NCBI RefSeq assembly: GCF_031157255.1
Contig: NZ_JAVIFX010000024.1
Span: 1 to 64,000, forward strand
DNA length: 64,000 nt
Direction of reading: 5' to 3'
Source of the DNA: Bradyrhizobium sp. LHD-71
Lineage (GTDB): Bacteria > Pseudomonadota > Alphaproteobacteria > Rhizobiales > Xanthobacteraceae
How positions within the stretch are numbered: position 1 is the first letter of the stretch; every line of letters starts with the position of its first letter. The translations under genes and the position numbers were made by a program. The notes under the pieces are model-generated. The model saw nothing but the letters and a program-made list of their open reading frames with translations. It was not told where the DNA came from and made no database searches. Positions 8,254-17,314 of the stretch are shown here, one piece after another.

Positions 8254-9294
8254 CTACACCGGCGCAAACGTCACGGCGCCGGTGGTCGCGTCTACATCCC
8301 GCGTCAGCCTGCCCGTTGAGGCGAGCATGTTGAGATGGGCGAGCGCCTCGCCGAACGCCTGGCGCGGGTTCTCGTGCAGGACGCGGGGAAACACCTCCTG
8401 GGCGATGGCAAACGCGCTGGTTCTTTCCGTGACGAACGAGGCCATGTCGTCCAGTCGCGCCTGATGGTGCTCACGCAGCTGTCTCAACCGTGTATGCAGC
8501 GCGCGAAACGGCAGGCCATGGGACGGCAACACCAGTGTGTCTGGGGGCAGTTCCTCGAAGCGCGCGAGTGAATCCAGATAGTCCTTCATCGGATTGGCGT
8601 CCGGCTGCGCCGACGGCACGATGACAGACGGAGTGATGTGCGACAGGACCTGATCCCCTGCGATCAGGATCTTGTCCTTGTCGCAGTAGAATGAAGCGTG
8701 TTCCGGCGAATGGCCGCCCGCCGTGATGACGCGCCATTCCCGGCCGCCCATGGTGACGACATCGCCGTCCTTGATGCGGGTGAACTCGCGCGGCGGCCGT
8801 AAGCCGAGATACTTCGACGGCCGCTGCGCCGCCATGATCGCCGCGGCCTCCTCGTCGGAGGCGCCGTTGCGCTTCATGACAGAGGCGAACTGGTCCGTCA
8901 GCCCCTCTTCGCGCTCGTGCCACATCATCCAGCCGTTCAGCCATTCGGCAAACGGAAGCCGCACTGCACAGTTCGACTCCTTCACGAGCTGACCTGCGAA
9001 GCCGATGTGATCGATATGCGCGTGCGTCAGGGTGAGGTTCTGCAGTGGCCGGCTGCGTAGAAGGCCGCGCCACAACTTGTCCCAGATCTCGAAGATGTCG
9101 TCGGTGTTCATCCCGCAGTCGATCAACGTCCAGCCGGGACCGTTGTCGAGCAGCCAGCAATTGACGTGATTGAGCCTGAGCGGCACCGGCAGCCGCACCC
9201 AGTAGAGCCCGGGCAATACGTCCGTCAGTTCCCCATAGGCCGGCGGACGCTGCACCGTGAATTTCAGGTCTTCATCGAAGTTATCGGTCTGCAT
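8254..9294 (-). CDS. MBL-fold metallo-hydrolase
   Basis: A 346-residue metallo-beta-lactamase-fold protein. Seen in order: LTHAHIDHIGFAG (HxHxDH zinc motif), AGGHSPEHASFYC (third zinc His), LIAGDQVL (bridging Asp) and LPSHGLPF (last His), then a helical C-terminal domain like that of thioesterase or glyoxalase-II-like members. The start at 9294 is preferred; a GTG at 9312 would add six residues. It lies only 26 bp downstream of the fused acyl-CoA dehydrogenase gene on the same strand, so a role in CoA-thioester turnover is plausible but inferred. Confidence 0.85.
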   Translation of the reverse strand: MQTDNFDEDLKFTVQRPPAYGELTDVLPGLYWVRLPVPLRLNHVNCWLLDNGPGWTLIDCGMNTDDIFEIWDKLWRGLLRSRPLQNLTLTHAHIDHIGFAGQLVKESNCAVRLPFAEWLNGWMMWHEREEGLTDQFASVMKRNGASDEEAAAIMAAQRPSKYLGLRPPREFTRIKDGDVVTMGGREWRVITAGGHSPEHASFYCDKDKILIAGDQVLSHITPSVIVPSAQPDANPMKDYLDSLARFEELPPDTLVLPSHGLPFRALHTRLRQLREHHQARLDDMASFVTERTSAFAIAQEVFPRVLHENPRQAFGEALAHLNMLASTGRLTRDVDATTGAVTFAPV

Positions 9295-9319
9295 GAGGCC
9301 GCAATCTCCCACACCTCCA

Positions 9320-11668
9320 TTAAGGCAGGTTCAGGATCCGCTTGGCGATGATGTTGCGCTGGATGTCGTTGGTGCCGGACGCGATCATCGCGCCGAAATG
9401 GCCGAAGAATGCACCGGTCAGGTTGACTGCGTCGCCGTCGACGGCCTCGTAACCGAGATTGGCGCCGGCGCCGCCTGCTGTCTCCATCAATAGCTCGCTG
9501 GCGAGCTGGGTAGCCGAGGCAACGATGATCTTCAGCTGTGACAGCTCCGGACCCGGGCTGTCGCCGAGGCTCATGATGTCGGCGAAACGTTGATACGCGG
9601 TGGAGAGATCGGCGATGTCGAGATAAACTCGCACATACTTGGCCTGGAATTCGGCGTCATCCCAGACGCCGGTGGCCTTCGCAAGCCTCTCGACCGCCAT
9701 CAGTGCGGCGCGCGCCGGACGCGGGCTGCCGGAATTGAGCCTTTCGAAGCCGAGCAGGCTCTTCGCGACTGTCCAGCCCTTGTTGACCTCGCCGACCACA
9801 TTCTCCTTCGGAATGCGCACGTTCTCAAGGTACTCCTGGGCGAACTCCTCATGGCCGCCGATGTTCATGATCGGCCGCACGGTCAACCCCGGCGTCTTCA
9901 TGTCGAGCACGAAGAAGGTGATGCCCTCCTGCTTTTTCGCATCCTTGTCGGTGCGCGCGAGCAGGAACATGTGGTCGGCCCAGTGGCCGGAAGAAGTCCA
10001 GATCTTCGAGCCGTTGATCACGTAGTGATCGCCGTCGAGCACCGCGGTCGTCTGCAGGCTTGCGAGATCCGAGCCGGCATTCGGCTCGGAATAGCCCTGG
10101 CACCAGATGTCTTCGTTGGCGACGATGCGCGGCAGGTATTTCTGCTTCTGCTCGTCGCTGCCCCAGCGCATGAGCATCGGGCCGAACATGACGATACCCA
10201 TGTCCGGGTCGCGCATCACGCCGACGCGCTCGCGCTCTTCGATGTAGATGATCTGCTTGGCGGGCGAGAGGCCCATGCCGCCCCACTTGGTCGGCCAGGC
10301 TGGCGCGATCCAGCCCTTGCGCGCGATGGTCTTCATCCACGCGCTCATTTCCTGCGCGCTGCCGCGACGGCCGGTGTGACGCATGTCGTGCGGATAGTTC
10401 TTGTCGAACCATGCGAACACGCCGGCGCGGAATTCCTCGTCACTGAACGAATTCCAGTCGACGTCGGCTTTGTCGTCCTGCAGGAAAACCGTGGAGAACG
10501 GCACGCTCTCCCGCTTCTTCGCTGCCTCGCCGCCGGTCTTCTGCAGCAGCGTGGCATAGCGGCGGCGGTGTTCGGCCGGGTTGCCGAGCCAGGCGTTCAG
10601 CGCCATCGCCCGACGCAGATAAAGGCCGACATCGTATTCGTCGGTAAAGCCGATCGCGCCGTGCAGCTTTACCGCCTCGCGGCCGATGGTGTGCGCCGCG
10701 TCTCCCAGGCGGGATTTCGCGCGACTCGCAGCCATGCTGACCTGCTCGGCCGTTGCCTTTGGATCATCAAGGGTGCGAACGGCGTCCGCCAACGCTCCGA
10801 TCGACAGCTCCTTTTGAATCCAGAGGTCGACGGCGCGATGCTGCAATGCCTGGAAGCTGCCGATCGGCTTACCGAACTGCACACGCGTGCGCATGTAGCC
10901 CAGCGTGATCTCGAGCGCCTGGTTCATGCCGCCGAACAGCTCGGCGCAGGTCATGATGGTCGCGGCATCGGTCGCGCGGGCAAGTGCTGCTTCGGCCTTT
11001 GCGCCCTTAGCCACGAGACCCGCAGTCTTCACATCCTTGAACGTCAGCGTTCCGGAGAACGTACCGTCGACACGCAGCTCGTCCTTGACGGTGAGCCCGG
11101 CCGCATGCGCGGGCACATGGTAAAGCCCGACACCATCGACGCCCTTGGCGGCGACAATGAAATCGGTGGCGCTCAACGCGGGATAAACGTGATAGGCGAC
11201 GCCATTCAGAACGGCATCGCCGCCTGTCGTCTTTGCCGTCACACCGGCAGCCTGCGAGAAGCGGCCGGCGACCGCAGCACCGACGATACACTCGCCCGAG
11301 GCGATCTTCGGCAGCAGCGCCGTCTTCAGCGCGTCGTTGTCGCTTCCGATCAACAGGGTCGCCGAGAGCACCGAGGACGCGACGACCGGCTCGGGGCTCA
11401 GCGTCTTTGCCAGTTCCTCGACGACCACCGCCATCTCGCCGAAGCCGAGGGCCTGCCCGCCATAGGTTTCCGGCACGAGAATGCCGAGCCAGCCCTGTTC
11501 GGCCATCTGCTTCCAGGCGTCGACATCCATGCCCGGCCTGGTCGTGCGCAGCGCGCGCGATCGCTCGACGCCGCCTCGCCTTGCAAAACTTGCGGTCGCA
11601 TCGCGGAGCAGACGCTTGAGTTCGCCATCATCCGATTGCGTTTCATCATGTGCGACTGCGACTGACAT
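9320..11668 (-). CDS. fused double acyl-CoA dehydrogenase
   Basis: A 782-residue protein made of two acyl-CoA dehydrogenase domains in one chain. Residues about 10-385 are small-subunit-like (VPETYGGQALGFGE, VQFGKPIGSFQALQHR, KLHGAIGFTDEYDVGLYLRR). Residues about 400-782 are large-subunit-like (CQGYSEPNAGSDLASLQT, IGGHEEFAQEYLENVRIP, FGAMIASGTNDIQRNIIAKR). This is the order of the separate genes at 7637-5285 joined through a short linker near residue 390. Fused dehydrogenases of this build are known in Mycobacterium (FadE34, side-chain beta-oxidation). It is divergent from an SDR gene across a palindrome. Confidence 0.88.
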   Translation of the reverse strand: MSVAVAHDETQSDDGELKRLLRDATASFARRGGVERSRALRTTRPGMDVDAWKQMAEQGWLGILVPETYGGQALGFGEMAVVVEELAKTLSPEPVVASSVLSATLLIGSDNDALKTALLPKIASGECIVGAAVAGRFSQAAGVTAKTTGGDAVLNGVAYHVYPALSATDFIVAAKGVDGVGLYHVPAHAAGLTVKDELRVDGTFSGTLTFKDVKTAGLVAKGAKAEAALARATDAATIMTCAELFGGMNQALEITLGYMRTRVQFGKPIGSFQALQHRAVDLWIQKELSIGALADAVRTLDDPKATAEQVSMAASRAKSRLGDAAHTIGREAVKLHGAIGFTDEYDVGLYLRRAMALNAWLGNPAEHRRRYATLLQKTGGEAAKKRESVPFSTVFLQDDKADVDWNSFSDEEFRAGVFAWFDKNYPHDMRHTGRRGSAQEMSAWMKTIARKGWIAPAWPTKWGGMGLSPAKQIIYIEERERVGVMRDPDMGIVMFGPMLMRWGSDEQKQKYLPRIVANEDIWCQGYSEPNAGSDLASLQTTAVLDGDHYVINGSKIWTSSGHWADHMFLLARTDKDAKKQEGITFFVLDMKTPGLTVRPIMNIGGHEEFAQEYLENVRIPKENVVGEVNKGWTVAKSLLGFERLNSGSPRPARAALMAVERLAKATGVWDDAEFQAKYVRVYLDIADLSTAYQRFADIMSLGDSPGPELSQLKIIVASATQLASELLMETAGGAGANLGYEAVDGDAVNLTGAFFGHFGAMIASGTNDIQRNIIAKRILNLP

Positions 11669-11763
11669 AGGCTACTCCAGAAGGGTGGGCTTGCGGGGGC
11701 ATTGTGGCGACTCCGGATCGGAGGGGCGCCCGCCGTTGCTTTCTTCTTAGCTTGATATACCGT

Positions 11764-11779
11764 TACGACGAACGTCGTA
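11764..11779. promoter_or_regulatory. candidate operator between fused acyl-CoA dehydrogenase and SDR genes
   Basis: TACGACGAACGTCGTA is an inverted repeat with 7-bp arms and a 2-nt centre, 96 bp upstream of the dehydrogenase start and 93 bp upstream of the SDR start. The near-central position in the divergent promoter and the perfect arms suggest a TetR- or FadR-like site; the regulator is not identified. Confidence 0.5.
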
Positions 11780-11872
11780 TGCAGCATGACCGCACTCGAA
11801 ATGTGCAATTGTGCATTGCGTGAAAAATCGCCAACCAAGAAGAAGCAGCCGGAAAGGCCCAGGGAGTGAGCA

Positions 11873-12796
11873 ATGGCAGGGATCGTCGAGGGGAAAGTCG
11901 CTATCGTTACCGGCGGAGGCGGCGCGATCGGCAGCGCGATCTCGCGGCTGCTCGCGAAGGAAGGCGCGAAGGTGGTCGTCAACGACGTGGGCGGCTCGGT
12001 ATTCGGCGCCGATCAGAACGACCTCGGACCAGCGCAGAAGACGGTCGCCGCGATCAAGGCCGCCGGCGGCGAAGCCATCGCCAACGGTGACAGCGTGGCA
12101 AGCTGGGAGTCGGCGCAGAAGATCGTCCAGGCGGCGCGCGACACTTACGGAAAGATCGATCTCGTCGTCAACAATGCCGGCATCATCCGCATGGCGAGCT
12201 TTCACAAGCTGATGCCGAAAGACTGGGAGGACGTGATCAACGTTCACCTCAACGGCAGTTTCTATGTCGCACGAGCCGCGGCACCGCATATGCGTGAACA
12301 GAAGAGCGGCGCGTTCGTGCACATGGCCTCGACCGCCGGGCTCGTCGGCACCCTCGGCATGGCCAACTACGCAGCAGCCAAGATCGGTATCCATGGCCTC
12401 TCGCGCTCGATCGCCATCGACATGGGCGTGTTCAACGTCCGCTCCAATGCGATCGCGCCGGCGGCGCACAGCCGCATGATCGATGCAACACCAAATCAGA
12501 CGCCGGAGATGGCGGCGCGGATCGCGCGGCGCCAGCGCGTGCAAAGCCCCGAGCACATCGCCAATCTCACCGTGTTCCTGCTGAGCAACGCCGCGCAGGG
12601 CATCACCGGACAGATTTTCGGCGCACGCGGCCCGGAGATCTATCTTTACAACCAGCCACGGCCGATCCGGACCTTGTTCCGCTCCGGCGGCTGGCCGCCG
12701 GCAAAGCTCGCCGAGCAGCTGCCACAGATGCTGAAGACGTCACTCACGCCGCTCGAGCGCACCGGCGACGTGTTCTCCTGGGACGTGGATGAGTAG
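11873..12796 (+). CDS. short-chain dehydrogenase/reductase, (3R)-hydroxyacyl-CoA dehydrogenase type
   Basis: A 307-residue classical SDR. Seen: the nucleotide-binding TGGGGAIG (13-20), NNAG near residue 105, and the catalytic set Ser153 (HMASTAG), Tyr166 and Lys170 (YAAAK). The NDVGGS segment after strand beta-2 resembles the dehydrogenase domain of peroxisomal multifunctional enzyme type 2, which oxidises hydroxyacyl-CoA. The C-terminus (FRSGGWPPAKLAEQL) extends past the core as in that group. Divergence from the fused acyl-CoA dehydrogenase supports a shared beta-oxidation role. Start has an AGGGAGTG ribosome site. Confidence 0.85.
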   Translation: MAGIVEGKVAIVTGGGGAIGSAISRLLAKEGAKVVVNDVGGSVFGADQNDLGPAQKTVAAIKAAGGEAIANGDSVASWESAQKIVQAARDTYGKIDLVVNNAGIIRMASFHKLMPKDWEDVINVHLNGSFYVARAAAPHMREQKSGAFVHMASTAGLVGTLGMANYAAAKIGIHGLSRSIAIDMGVFNVRSNAIAPAAHSRMIDATPNQTPEMAARIARRQRVQSPEHIANLTVFLLSNAAQGITGQIFGARGPEIYLYNQPRPIRTLFRSGGWPPAKLAEQLPQMLKTSLTPLERTGDVFSWDVDE

Positions 12797-12816
12797 AGCG
12801 CGGCGTCTTACGACAA

Positions 12817-13113
12817 TCAGCTCTTATTGAGCTTTTCGAGTTTCGTGATTGTCTTGGTCCCACTCGTTTCGGTGGTGGAAAACGAAACCCGATCTCCAGC
12901 GTGCAAATCGTCCAGCATGCCTTCCTGGACCTTGAACACTTCGGCAGGACCGGTGGTCGCCGCGCCGACCGTGCCGTCTTGAGTCGGTTGGATCGCGATA
13001 GTTCCACTGATGCGATTGATCGTGGTGACCATTCCTGTAGTCGCCTGTTGGGCGAAAGTCGCCGAACTGAGGATGGCGACGGCAGCGGCCAAAACGATCT
13101 TTGCCATTTTCAT
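12817..13113 (-). CDS. exported CusF-like small beta-barrel protein without metal ligands
   Basis: A 98-residue precursor with a clear signal peptide, MKMAKIVLAAAVAILSSATFA, then TTGMVTTINRISGTIAI, VFKVQEGMLDDLHAGDRVSF and TKTITKLEKL. This strand order and the GDRVSF motif fit the periplasmic copper chaperone CusF fold. The His and two Met that bind copper in CusF are missing: the first strand reads IAIQP, and no WxxMxM stretch follows. Metal binding is therefore doubtful. Longer readings from a GTG at 13206 lack a ribosome site and would bury the signal. It converges with the SDR gene. Confidence 0.65.
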   Translation of the reverse strand: MKMAKIVLAAAVAILSSATFAQQATTGMVTTINRISGTIAIQPTQDGTVGAATTGPAEVFKVQEGMLDDLHAGDRVSFSTTETSGTKTITKLEKLNKS

Positions 13114-13253
13114 GGAGAACTCCGGCTTCGGACGGTCTGCGACAAACCATAACAGCGGGATTTGTTCCCCGCACGGCCGCGCAGAAGTGGCTTCCATGAC
13201 GAGCACTGATCGCGGGTTCCGGGCTCAGCGCTTCGCGCCGCCCCGCGTGAAGC

Positions 13254-14141
13254 CTACCGCTTCAATCCGCGCACGTGATTGATGATGCCGGAAAAATCGT
13301 CGCCGTCGTGCCCCGCCGCGTTGAAGGCTGCATAGATCTCTTCAGCGTGCGCGCCGAGCGGCGTGGCGGCACCGGCGACCTTCGCCGCTTCTTGTGAGAG
13401 CTTCAGGTCCTTCAGCATCAGCGCGGCGGCAAAACCCGGCTTGTAACCGTTGTTGGCAGGTGACGCCGGCACCGGTCCAGGCACCGGGCAGTAGCTGGTG
13501 ATCGACCAGCACTGGCCGGACGACGTGGAAGCAACATCGAACAGCGCCTGATGCGACAGGCCGAGCTTTTCGGCCAGCGCAAAGGCTTCGCTGACGCCGA
13601 TCATCGAAATGCCGAGGATCATGTTGTTACAGATCTTCGCCGCCTGGCCTGCGCCGGCATCGCCACAATGCACGATCCGTTTGCCCATCGCTTCCAGCAC
13701 TGGCTTCGCGGCGGCGAACGCCTCGCCGCTACCGCCGGCCATGAACGTCAGCGTCGCGGCCTTCGCGCCGCCGACGCCGCCCGACACCGGCGCATCGATC
13801 GACGGCAGCTTTCGTGCGGCCGCCAGCGCGTGCGCCTTGCGCGCGCTTTCGACATCGATCGTTGAGCAGTCGATCAAAAGCGCTCCGTCGCGCACAGCCG
13901 GCACGATTTCCCCCCATACCGACAGCACATGCTTGCCCGCCGGCAGCATGGTAATGACGACATCTGCGGATTGCACCGCCTCGACCGCCGAGCTCGCGAT
14001 TATGACGCCCTCGGCGCGCGCCGCATCGCAGCACGCCGGCGTCAGGTCGAAACCTGTCACCTTGTGCCCGGCCTTGATCAGGTTGACGGCCATCGGCGCA
14101 CCCATGTTGCCGAGGCCGATCACGACGATGCTCTTGCTCAT
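13254..14141 (-). CDS. mmsB: 3-hydroxyisobutyrate dehydrogenase
   Basis: A 295-residue beta-hydroxyacid dehydrogenase oxidising 3-hydroxyisobutyrate to methylmalonate semialdehyde, the MmsA substrate. Seen: NAD site VIGLGNMG (7-14), ITMLPAG, DAPVSGGVGGAKAATLTFMAGG and GQAAKICNNMI with the catalytic lysine near 170. The start at 14141 has GGGAGGT 5 nt upstream and sits within 1 bp of the stop of the hydrolase gene, so the two are tightly coupled. It is the last gene of the valine operon. Confidence 0.93.
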   Translation of the reverse strand: MSKSIVVIGLGNMGAPMAVNLIKAGHKVTGFDLTPACCDAARAEGVIIASSAVEAVQSADVVITMLPAGKHVLSVWGEIVPAVRDGALLIDCSTIDVESARKAHALAAARKLPSIDAPVSGGVGGAKAATLTFMAGGSGEAFAAAKPVLEAMGKRIVHCGDAGAGQAAKICNNMILGISMIGVSEAFALAEKLGLSHQALFDVASTSSGQCWSITSYCPVPGPVPASPANNGYKPGFAAALMLKDLKLSQEAAKVAGAATPLGAHAEEIYAAFNAAGHDGDDFSGIINHVRGLKR

Positions 14142-14142
14142 G

Positions 14143-15237
14143 TCATACCTCCCGGTCCGGAAACACGAGTTCATTGGCGCCGCGCGGCGCAAAGTAGGCG
14201 TCGATCACTGCCGGCGTCACCTCTTCGAGGCTTGCCGGCGACCATTTCGGCGACCTGTCCTTGTCGATAACGGCGGCGCGGATGCCTTCCGGAAAGTCGC
14301 GGTTGATGAAGATCTCCAGCGCCGCGCCGTATTCGCGCACCAGGCATTGCCGCAGAGATGTCGACGCCTTGGCCTCACGCAAAAGGCGCAGCGTCAGCTT
14401 CAGACTGGTCGGCGACTTCGTCCGCAGCGTCTTCACCGTGCCTTGCGCGAACTCCGACGTGTCTTGTTCAAGAGCAGAGATGATATCGGCGACGCTGTCG
14501 CGGTCCATCGACGCATCGATCGTCTTGCGATGCTCGTCGATCGGCGCAGCTCCGCGCGGCAGCGCGAAATGGGCAAGCACGCCGCGCACCATGCCGTTAT
14601 TCGCCTCCGGACCGAGCCGCACCAGCGCCTGCCGCAGCTCGTCAAGCCGCGCCGCCGGGATCAACACATCGGCAAAGCCGCAGCGGATCGCATCCATACC
14701 GGTCATCGATTGTCCGGTCAGTCCATAGTACGTGCCGAGCTGCCCCGGCGCGCGCGACAGCAGCCAGGTGCCGCCGACGTCGGGAAAGAAGCCGATACCG
14801 GTCTCCGGCATCGCAAGCTGCGTCCTGTCGGTCACCACCCGATGGGCGCCGTGCGCCGACAACCCCACGCCCCCGCCCATGACGACACCGTCCATGAACG
14901 AAACATACGGCTTCTTCAGCGAAGCGATGCGCGCATTCAGAATATACTCTTCGCGCCAGAACACGCTTCCGAGATCGCCGCCGGCGCGGATGCTCTCATA
15001 CAGGCCGCGGATGTCGCCGCCCGCGCACAAGCCGCGTTCACCCGCGCCTTCGAGCAGGATCACCCCGACCGACGGATCGGTCTCGAACCGGTCGAGCGCG
15101 GCGCTCATGGCGCGGACCATATCGAGCGTCAATGCGTTCAGCGCCTTCGGACGGTTGAGCCGGATCACGCCAAGCGAGCCTTCGCCGGCAACGACGAGTT
15201 CGTCTTCCTTCTCCAGCACGCTCGCGCCGTCCGTCAT
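14143..15237 (-). CDS. 3-hydroxyisobutyryl-CoA hydrolase (crotonase superfamily)
   Basis: A 364-residue crotonase-fold protein starting MTDGASVLEKEDE. Seen: IRLNRPKALNALTLDMV, GLCAGGDIRGLYES, VMGGGVGLSAHGAHRV and PETGIGFFPDVGGTWLLSR; the GIGFFPDVGGT block and the length match 3-hydroxyisobutyryl-CoA hydrolase rather than a 260-residue hydratase. It releases 3-hydroxyisobutyrate from its CoA ester in valine catabolism, just before MmsB. The start codon overlaps the upstream stop as ATGA, showing translational coupling to the isobutyryl-CoA dehydrogenase gene. Some annotations would call it an enoyl-CoA hydratase. Confidence 0.9.
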   Translation of the reverse strand: MTDGASVLEKEDELVVAGEGSLGVIRLNRPKALNALTLDMVRAMSAALDRFETDPSVGVILLEGAGERGLCAGGDIRGLYESIRAGGDLGSVFWREEYILNARIASLKKPYVSFMDGVVMGGGVGLSAHGAHRVVTDRTQLAMPETGIGFFPDVGGTWLLSRAPGQLGTYYGLTGQSMTGMDAIRCGFADVLIPAARLDELRQALVRLGPEANNGMVRGVLAHFALPRGAAPIDEHRKTIDASMDRDSVADIISALEQDTSEFAQGTVKTLRTKSPTSLKLTLRLLREAKASTSLRQCLVREYGAALEIFINRDFPEGIRAAVIDKDRSPKWSPASLEEVTPAVIDAYFAPRGANELVFPDREV

Positions 15238-16382
15238 CGGTGAGCCTCGATCAGCTTGCGCGCGACGATCAGCCGCATGATTTCGTTGGTGCCTTCGAGA
15301 ATCTGGTGCACGCGCAGGTCGCGCACGATCTTCTCGATGCCGTATTCGGAGAGATAGCCGTAGCCGCCGTGCAGTTGCAATGCCTGATTGGCGACCTCGA
15401 AGCCGACGTCGGTGGCAACACGCTTCGCCATCGCGCAACGCATCGTCACGTCGGCATCGCCGCGATCGTAGGCCGCGGCCGCCGCATAAAGAAAGATGCG
15501 CGCGGCCTCGAGCTCGGTCGCCATGTCCGCTAGACGAAACTGCAGCGCCTGGAATTCATCGAGCCGCTTGCCGAAGGCCTTTCGTTCATGCATGTACGCA
15601 AGCGTGGCGTCGAGCGCCGCCTGAGCGCCGCCGAGCGAGCACGCGCCGATGTTGAGCCGGCCGCCATCGAGTCCCGCCATGGCGATGCGAAAGCCCATGC
15701 CTTCCTCGCCGAGACGGTTGCCCACGGGCACGCGAACATTTTCGAACATCACCGCGCGGGTCGGCTGTGCGTTCCAGCCCATCTTCCGTTCGTTGGCGCC
15801 CAGCGAAATACCTGGCAAATCGCCCTCGACCACAAGCGTGGAGATGCCGCCTGGTCCCTCGCCTCCCGTGCGCACCATCACGACGTAAAGGTCGCCCGCA
15901 CCGGCGCCGGAAATGAACTGTTTCGCGCCGTTGAGCACATAGAACTCGCCCTCGCGCTTCGCGGTCGTCCGCAGAGCGGCCGCGTCCGAGCCCGAGCCCG
16001 GTTCGGTCAGGCAATAGCTGGCCAGCTGCTCCATGCGGCAGAGCTTCGGCAGATAATATGCGCGCTGATCGGCAGAGCCGTACGCGTCGATCATCCACGC
16101 TGCCATGTTGTGAATCGAGATATAGGCCGAGACGGTCGGACATCCCTGCGCCAGCGCCTCGAAGATCAGCGCAGCGTCGAGACGGGTGAGGCCGGAGCCA
16201 CCAACGTCATCGCGGATGTAGATGCCGCCCATGCCAAGCGTCGCGGCCTCGCGGATCGTATCGACGGGAAAGTGCTTCTCCTCGTCCCATTTCAGCGCAA
16301 ATGGCGCGATCTTTTCGGCTGCAAACGCACGCGCGGTATCGCGCAGCGCAATCTGATCCTCGGGCAAGGCAAACAACGTCAT
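15234..16382 (-). CDS. isobutyryl-CoA dehydrogenase (ACAD8-like)
   Basis: A 382-residue acyl-CoA dehydrogenase starting MTLFALPEDQIALRDTAR. Seen: IYIRDDVGGSGLTRLDAALIFE, CLTEPGSGSDAAALRT, KQFISGAGAGDLYVVM, KAFGKRLDEFQALQF, ALQLHGGYGYLSEYGIEK and the C-terminal HQILEGTNEIMR with catalytic Glu363. The sequence style and the gene order with HIBCH and mmsB make isobutyryl-CoA the likely substrate. It is first in a three-gene valine operon on the minus strand. Longer in-frame starts up to 16550 lie in arginine-rich sequence unlike the family and are rejected. Confidence 0.9.
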   Translation of the reverse strand: MTLFALPEDQIALRDTARAFAAEKIAPFALKWDEEKHFPVDTIREAATLGMGGIYIRDDVGGSGLTRLDAALIFEALAQGCPTVSAYISIHNMAAWMIDAYGSADQRAYYLPKLCRMEQLASYCLTEPGSGSDAAALRTTAKREGEFYVLNGAKQFISGAGAGDLYVVMVRTGGEGPGGISTLVVEGDLPGISLGANERKMGWNAQPTRAVMFENVRVPVGNRLGEEGMGFRIAMAGLDGGRLNIGACSLGGAQAALDATLAYMHERKAFGKRLDEFQALQFRLADMATELEAARIFLYAAAAAYDRGDADVTMRCAMAKRVATDVGFEVANQALQLHGGYGYLSEYGIEKIVRDLRVHQILEGTNEIMRLIVARKLIEAHR

Positions 16383-16567
16383 CCGGCAGCGTCCAGTTTG
16401 CCGCCGCAAACTAGTGCGGCGCGATCGTGGGCGCACAGATTCGCAACGCTTCAGCATGAAAGCAAGTGGGGCGTCGGGCCGGCGGTGCAGGAACTCCGTT
16501 CGGCGTGGCCAAGCGAGACCGCCGGGAAGCGAGGCGGGTCGCGCGAGCAACCCGCGGCGGACCCGCC

Positions 16568-17128
16568 CTATTCGCCTTCGATCGATCGAATGACCCTCGC
16601 CGGGTTTCCGCCCACGAGAGTGTTCGCGGGGACATCGCGCGTGACGACCGATCCCGCCGCCACGACCGAGTTCTCACCGACGGTTACGCCACCGATAACG
16701 GTCGCGCCTGCCGCGATCCAGACCCCCTTCTCGATAGTGATCGGCCGCCCAAGGAGATAGGCGCGCCGCTGCGACGGCGCGACCGGATGCTCGGATGTGA
16801 TCAGGCTTACGTTCGGGCCGATCATCACGTCGTCACCTATGGCGATCTCGGCCAAGGCGTAGAAGGTGCAGTTCTGGTTTATGAAGACACGAGAGCCTAT
16901 GCGTATGTTTTTGCCGCAGTCCGTGTAGAATGGTGGCACGAGGCGAAAGTGATCGCCCACCCTCTGACCTGCCAGTTCTTCAAACAGCGAACGGACTTCG
17001 TCCGCGTCTGTATAGGTCAGGCGGTTCAGGGCCGACGTGATGGTCATAGCCCTCTCCACGTCGGCGACGAACTGTTTTGATTCCGGCGTTCGCACGGGAA
17101 TGATCTTGACGCCGCCTTCGCCCGACAT
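16568..17128 (-). CDS. left-handed beta-helix sugar O-acetyltransferase
   Basis: A 186-residue protein of the maltose/galactoside/nodulation acetyltransferase family (LacA, Maa, NodL). Seen: an N-terminal helical part with MTITSALNRLTYTDADEVR, PPFYTDCGKNIRIGSRVFIN, the hexapeptide-repeat coil (IGDDVMIGPNVSL), the catalytic His in TSEHPV and the closing VVAAGSVVTRDVPANTLVGGNPAR. It transfers acetyl from acetyl-CoA to a sugar hydroxyl. The start at 17128 has an AGGTGG ribosome site; a longer form from 17179 is less likely. No neighbouring polysaccharide genes are seen, so the acceptor is unknown. Confidence 0.85.
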   Translation of the reverse strand: MSGEGGVKIIPVRTPESKQFVADVERAMTITSALNRLTYTDADEVRSLFEELAGQRVGDHFRLVPPFYTDCGKNIRIGSRVFINQNCTFYALAEIAIGDDVMIGPNVSLITSEHPVAPSQRRAYLLGRPITIEKGVWIAAGATVIGGVTVGENSVVAAGSVVTRDVPANTLVGGNPARVIRSIEGE

Positions 17129-17314
17129 TCGCCACCTACCTTCCAACCCAGGCGACACCGTCGCCTGCTCTGGATGCAAGGGTAGCGATAAGGCAGAACG
17201 GCTGAAATCCCGCCCGAACCGAATTCAACAACGTCGGCTCACCGGACAGTAGTAGCGGAGCGCCATTTCCTCCGCCGGTTTGCACAGCCTGAGGGACGAC
17301 CTCTCGCAGAGAGA

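Noticed and set aside
9590-11665. Long open frame of 691 codons on the plus strand opposite the fused acyl-CoA dehydrogenase
   Set aside because: It is rich in Arg, Ala, His and Gly with no domain motif, which is typical of antisense frames in GC-rich coding DNA, and the opposite strand has a complete and recognisable protein.
12819-12836. Terminator AGCTC-N5-GAGCT-TTT after the SDR gene
   Set aside because: Only five base pairs, and it lies within the coding end of the convergent CusF-like gene.
13609-15243. Open frame of 544 codons on the plus strand over mmsB and the hydrolase gene
   Set aside because: No ribosome site or recognisable domain; it lies wholly over two well-supported minus-strand genes.
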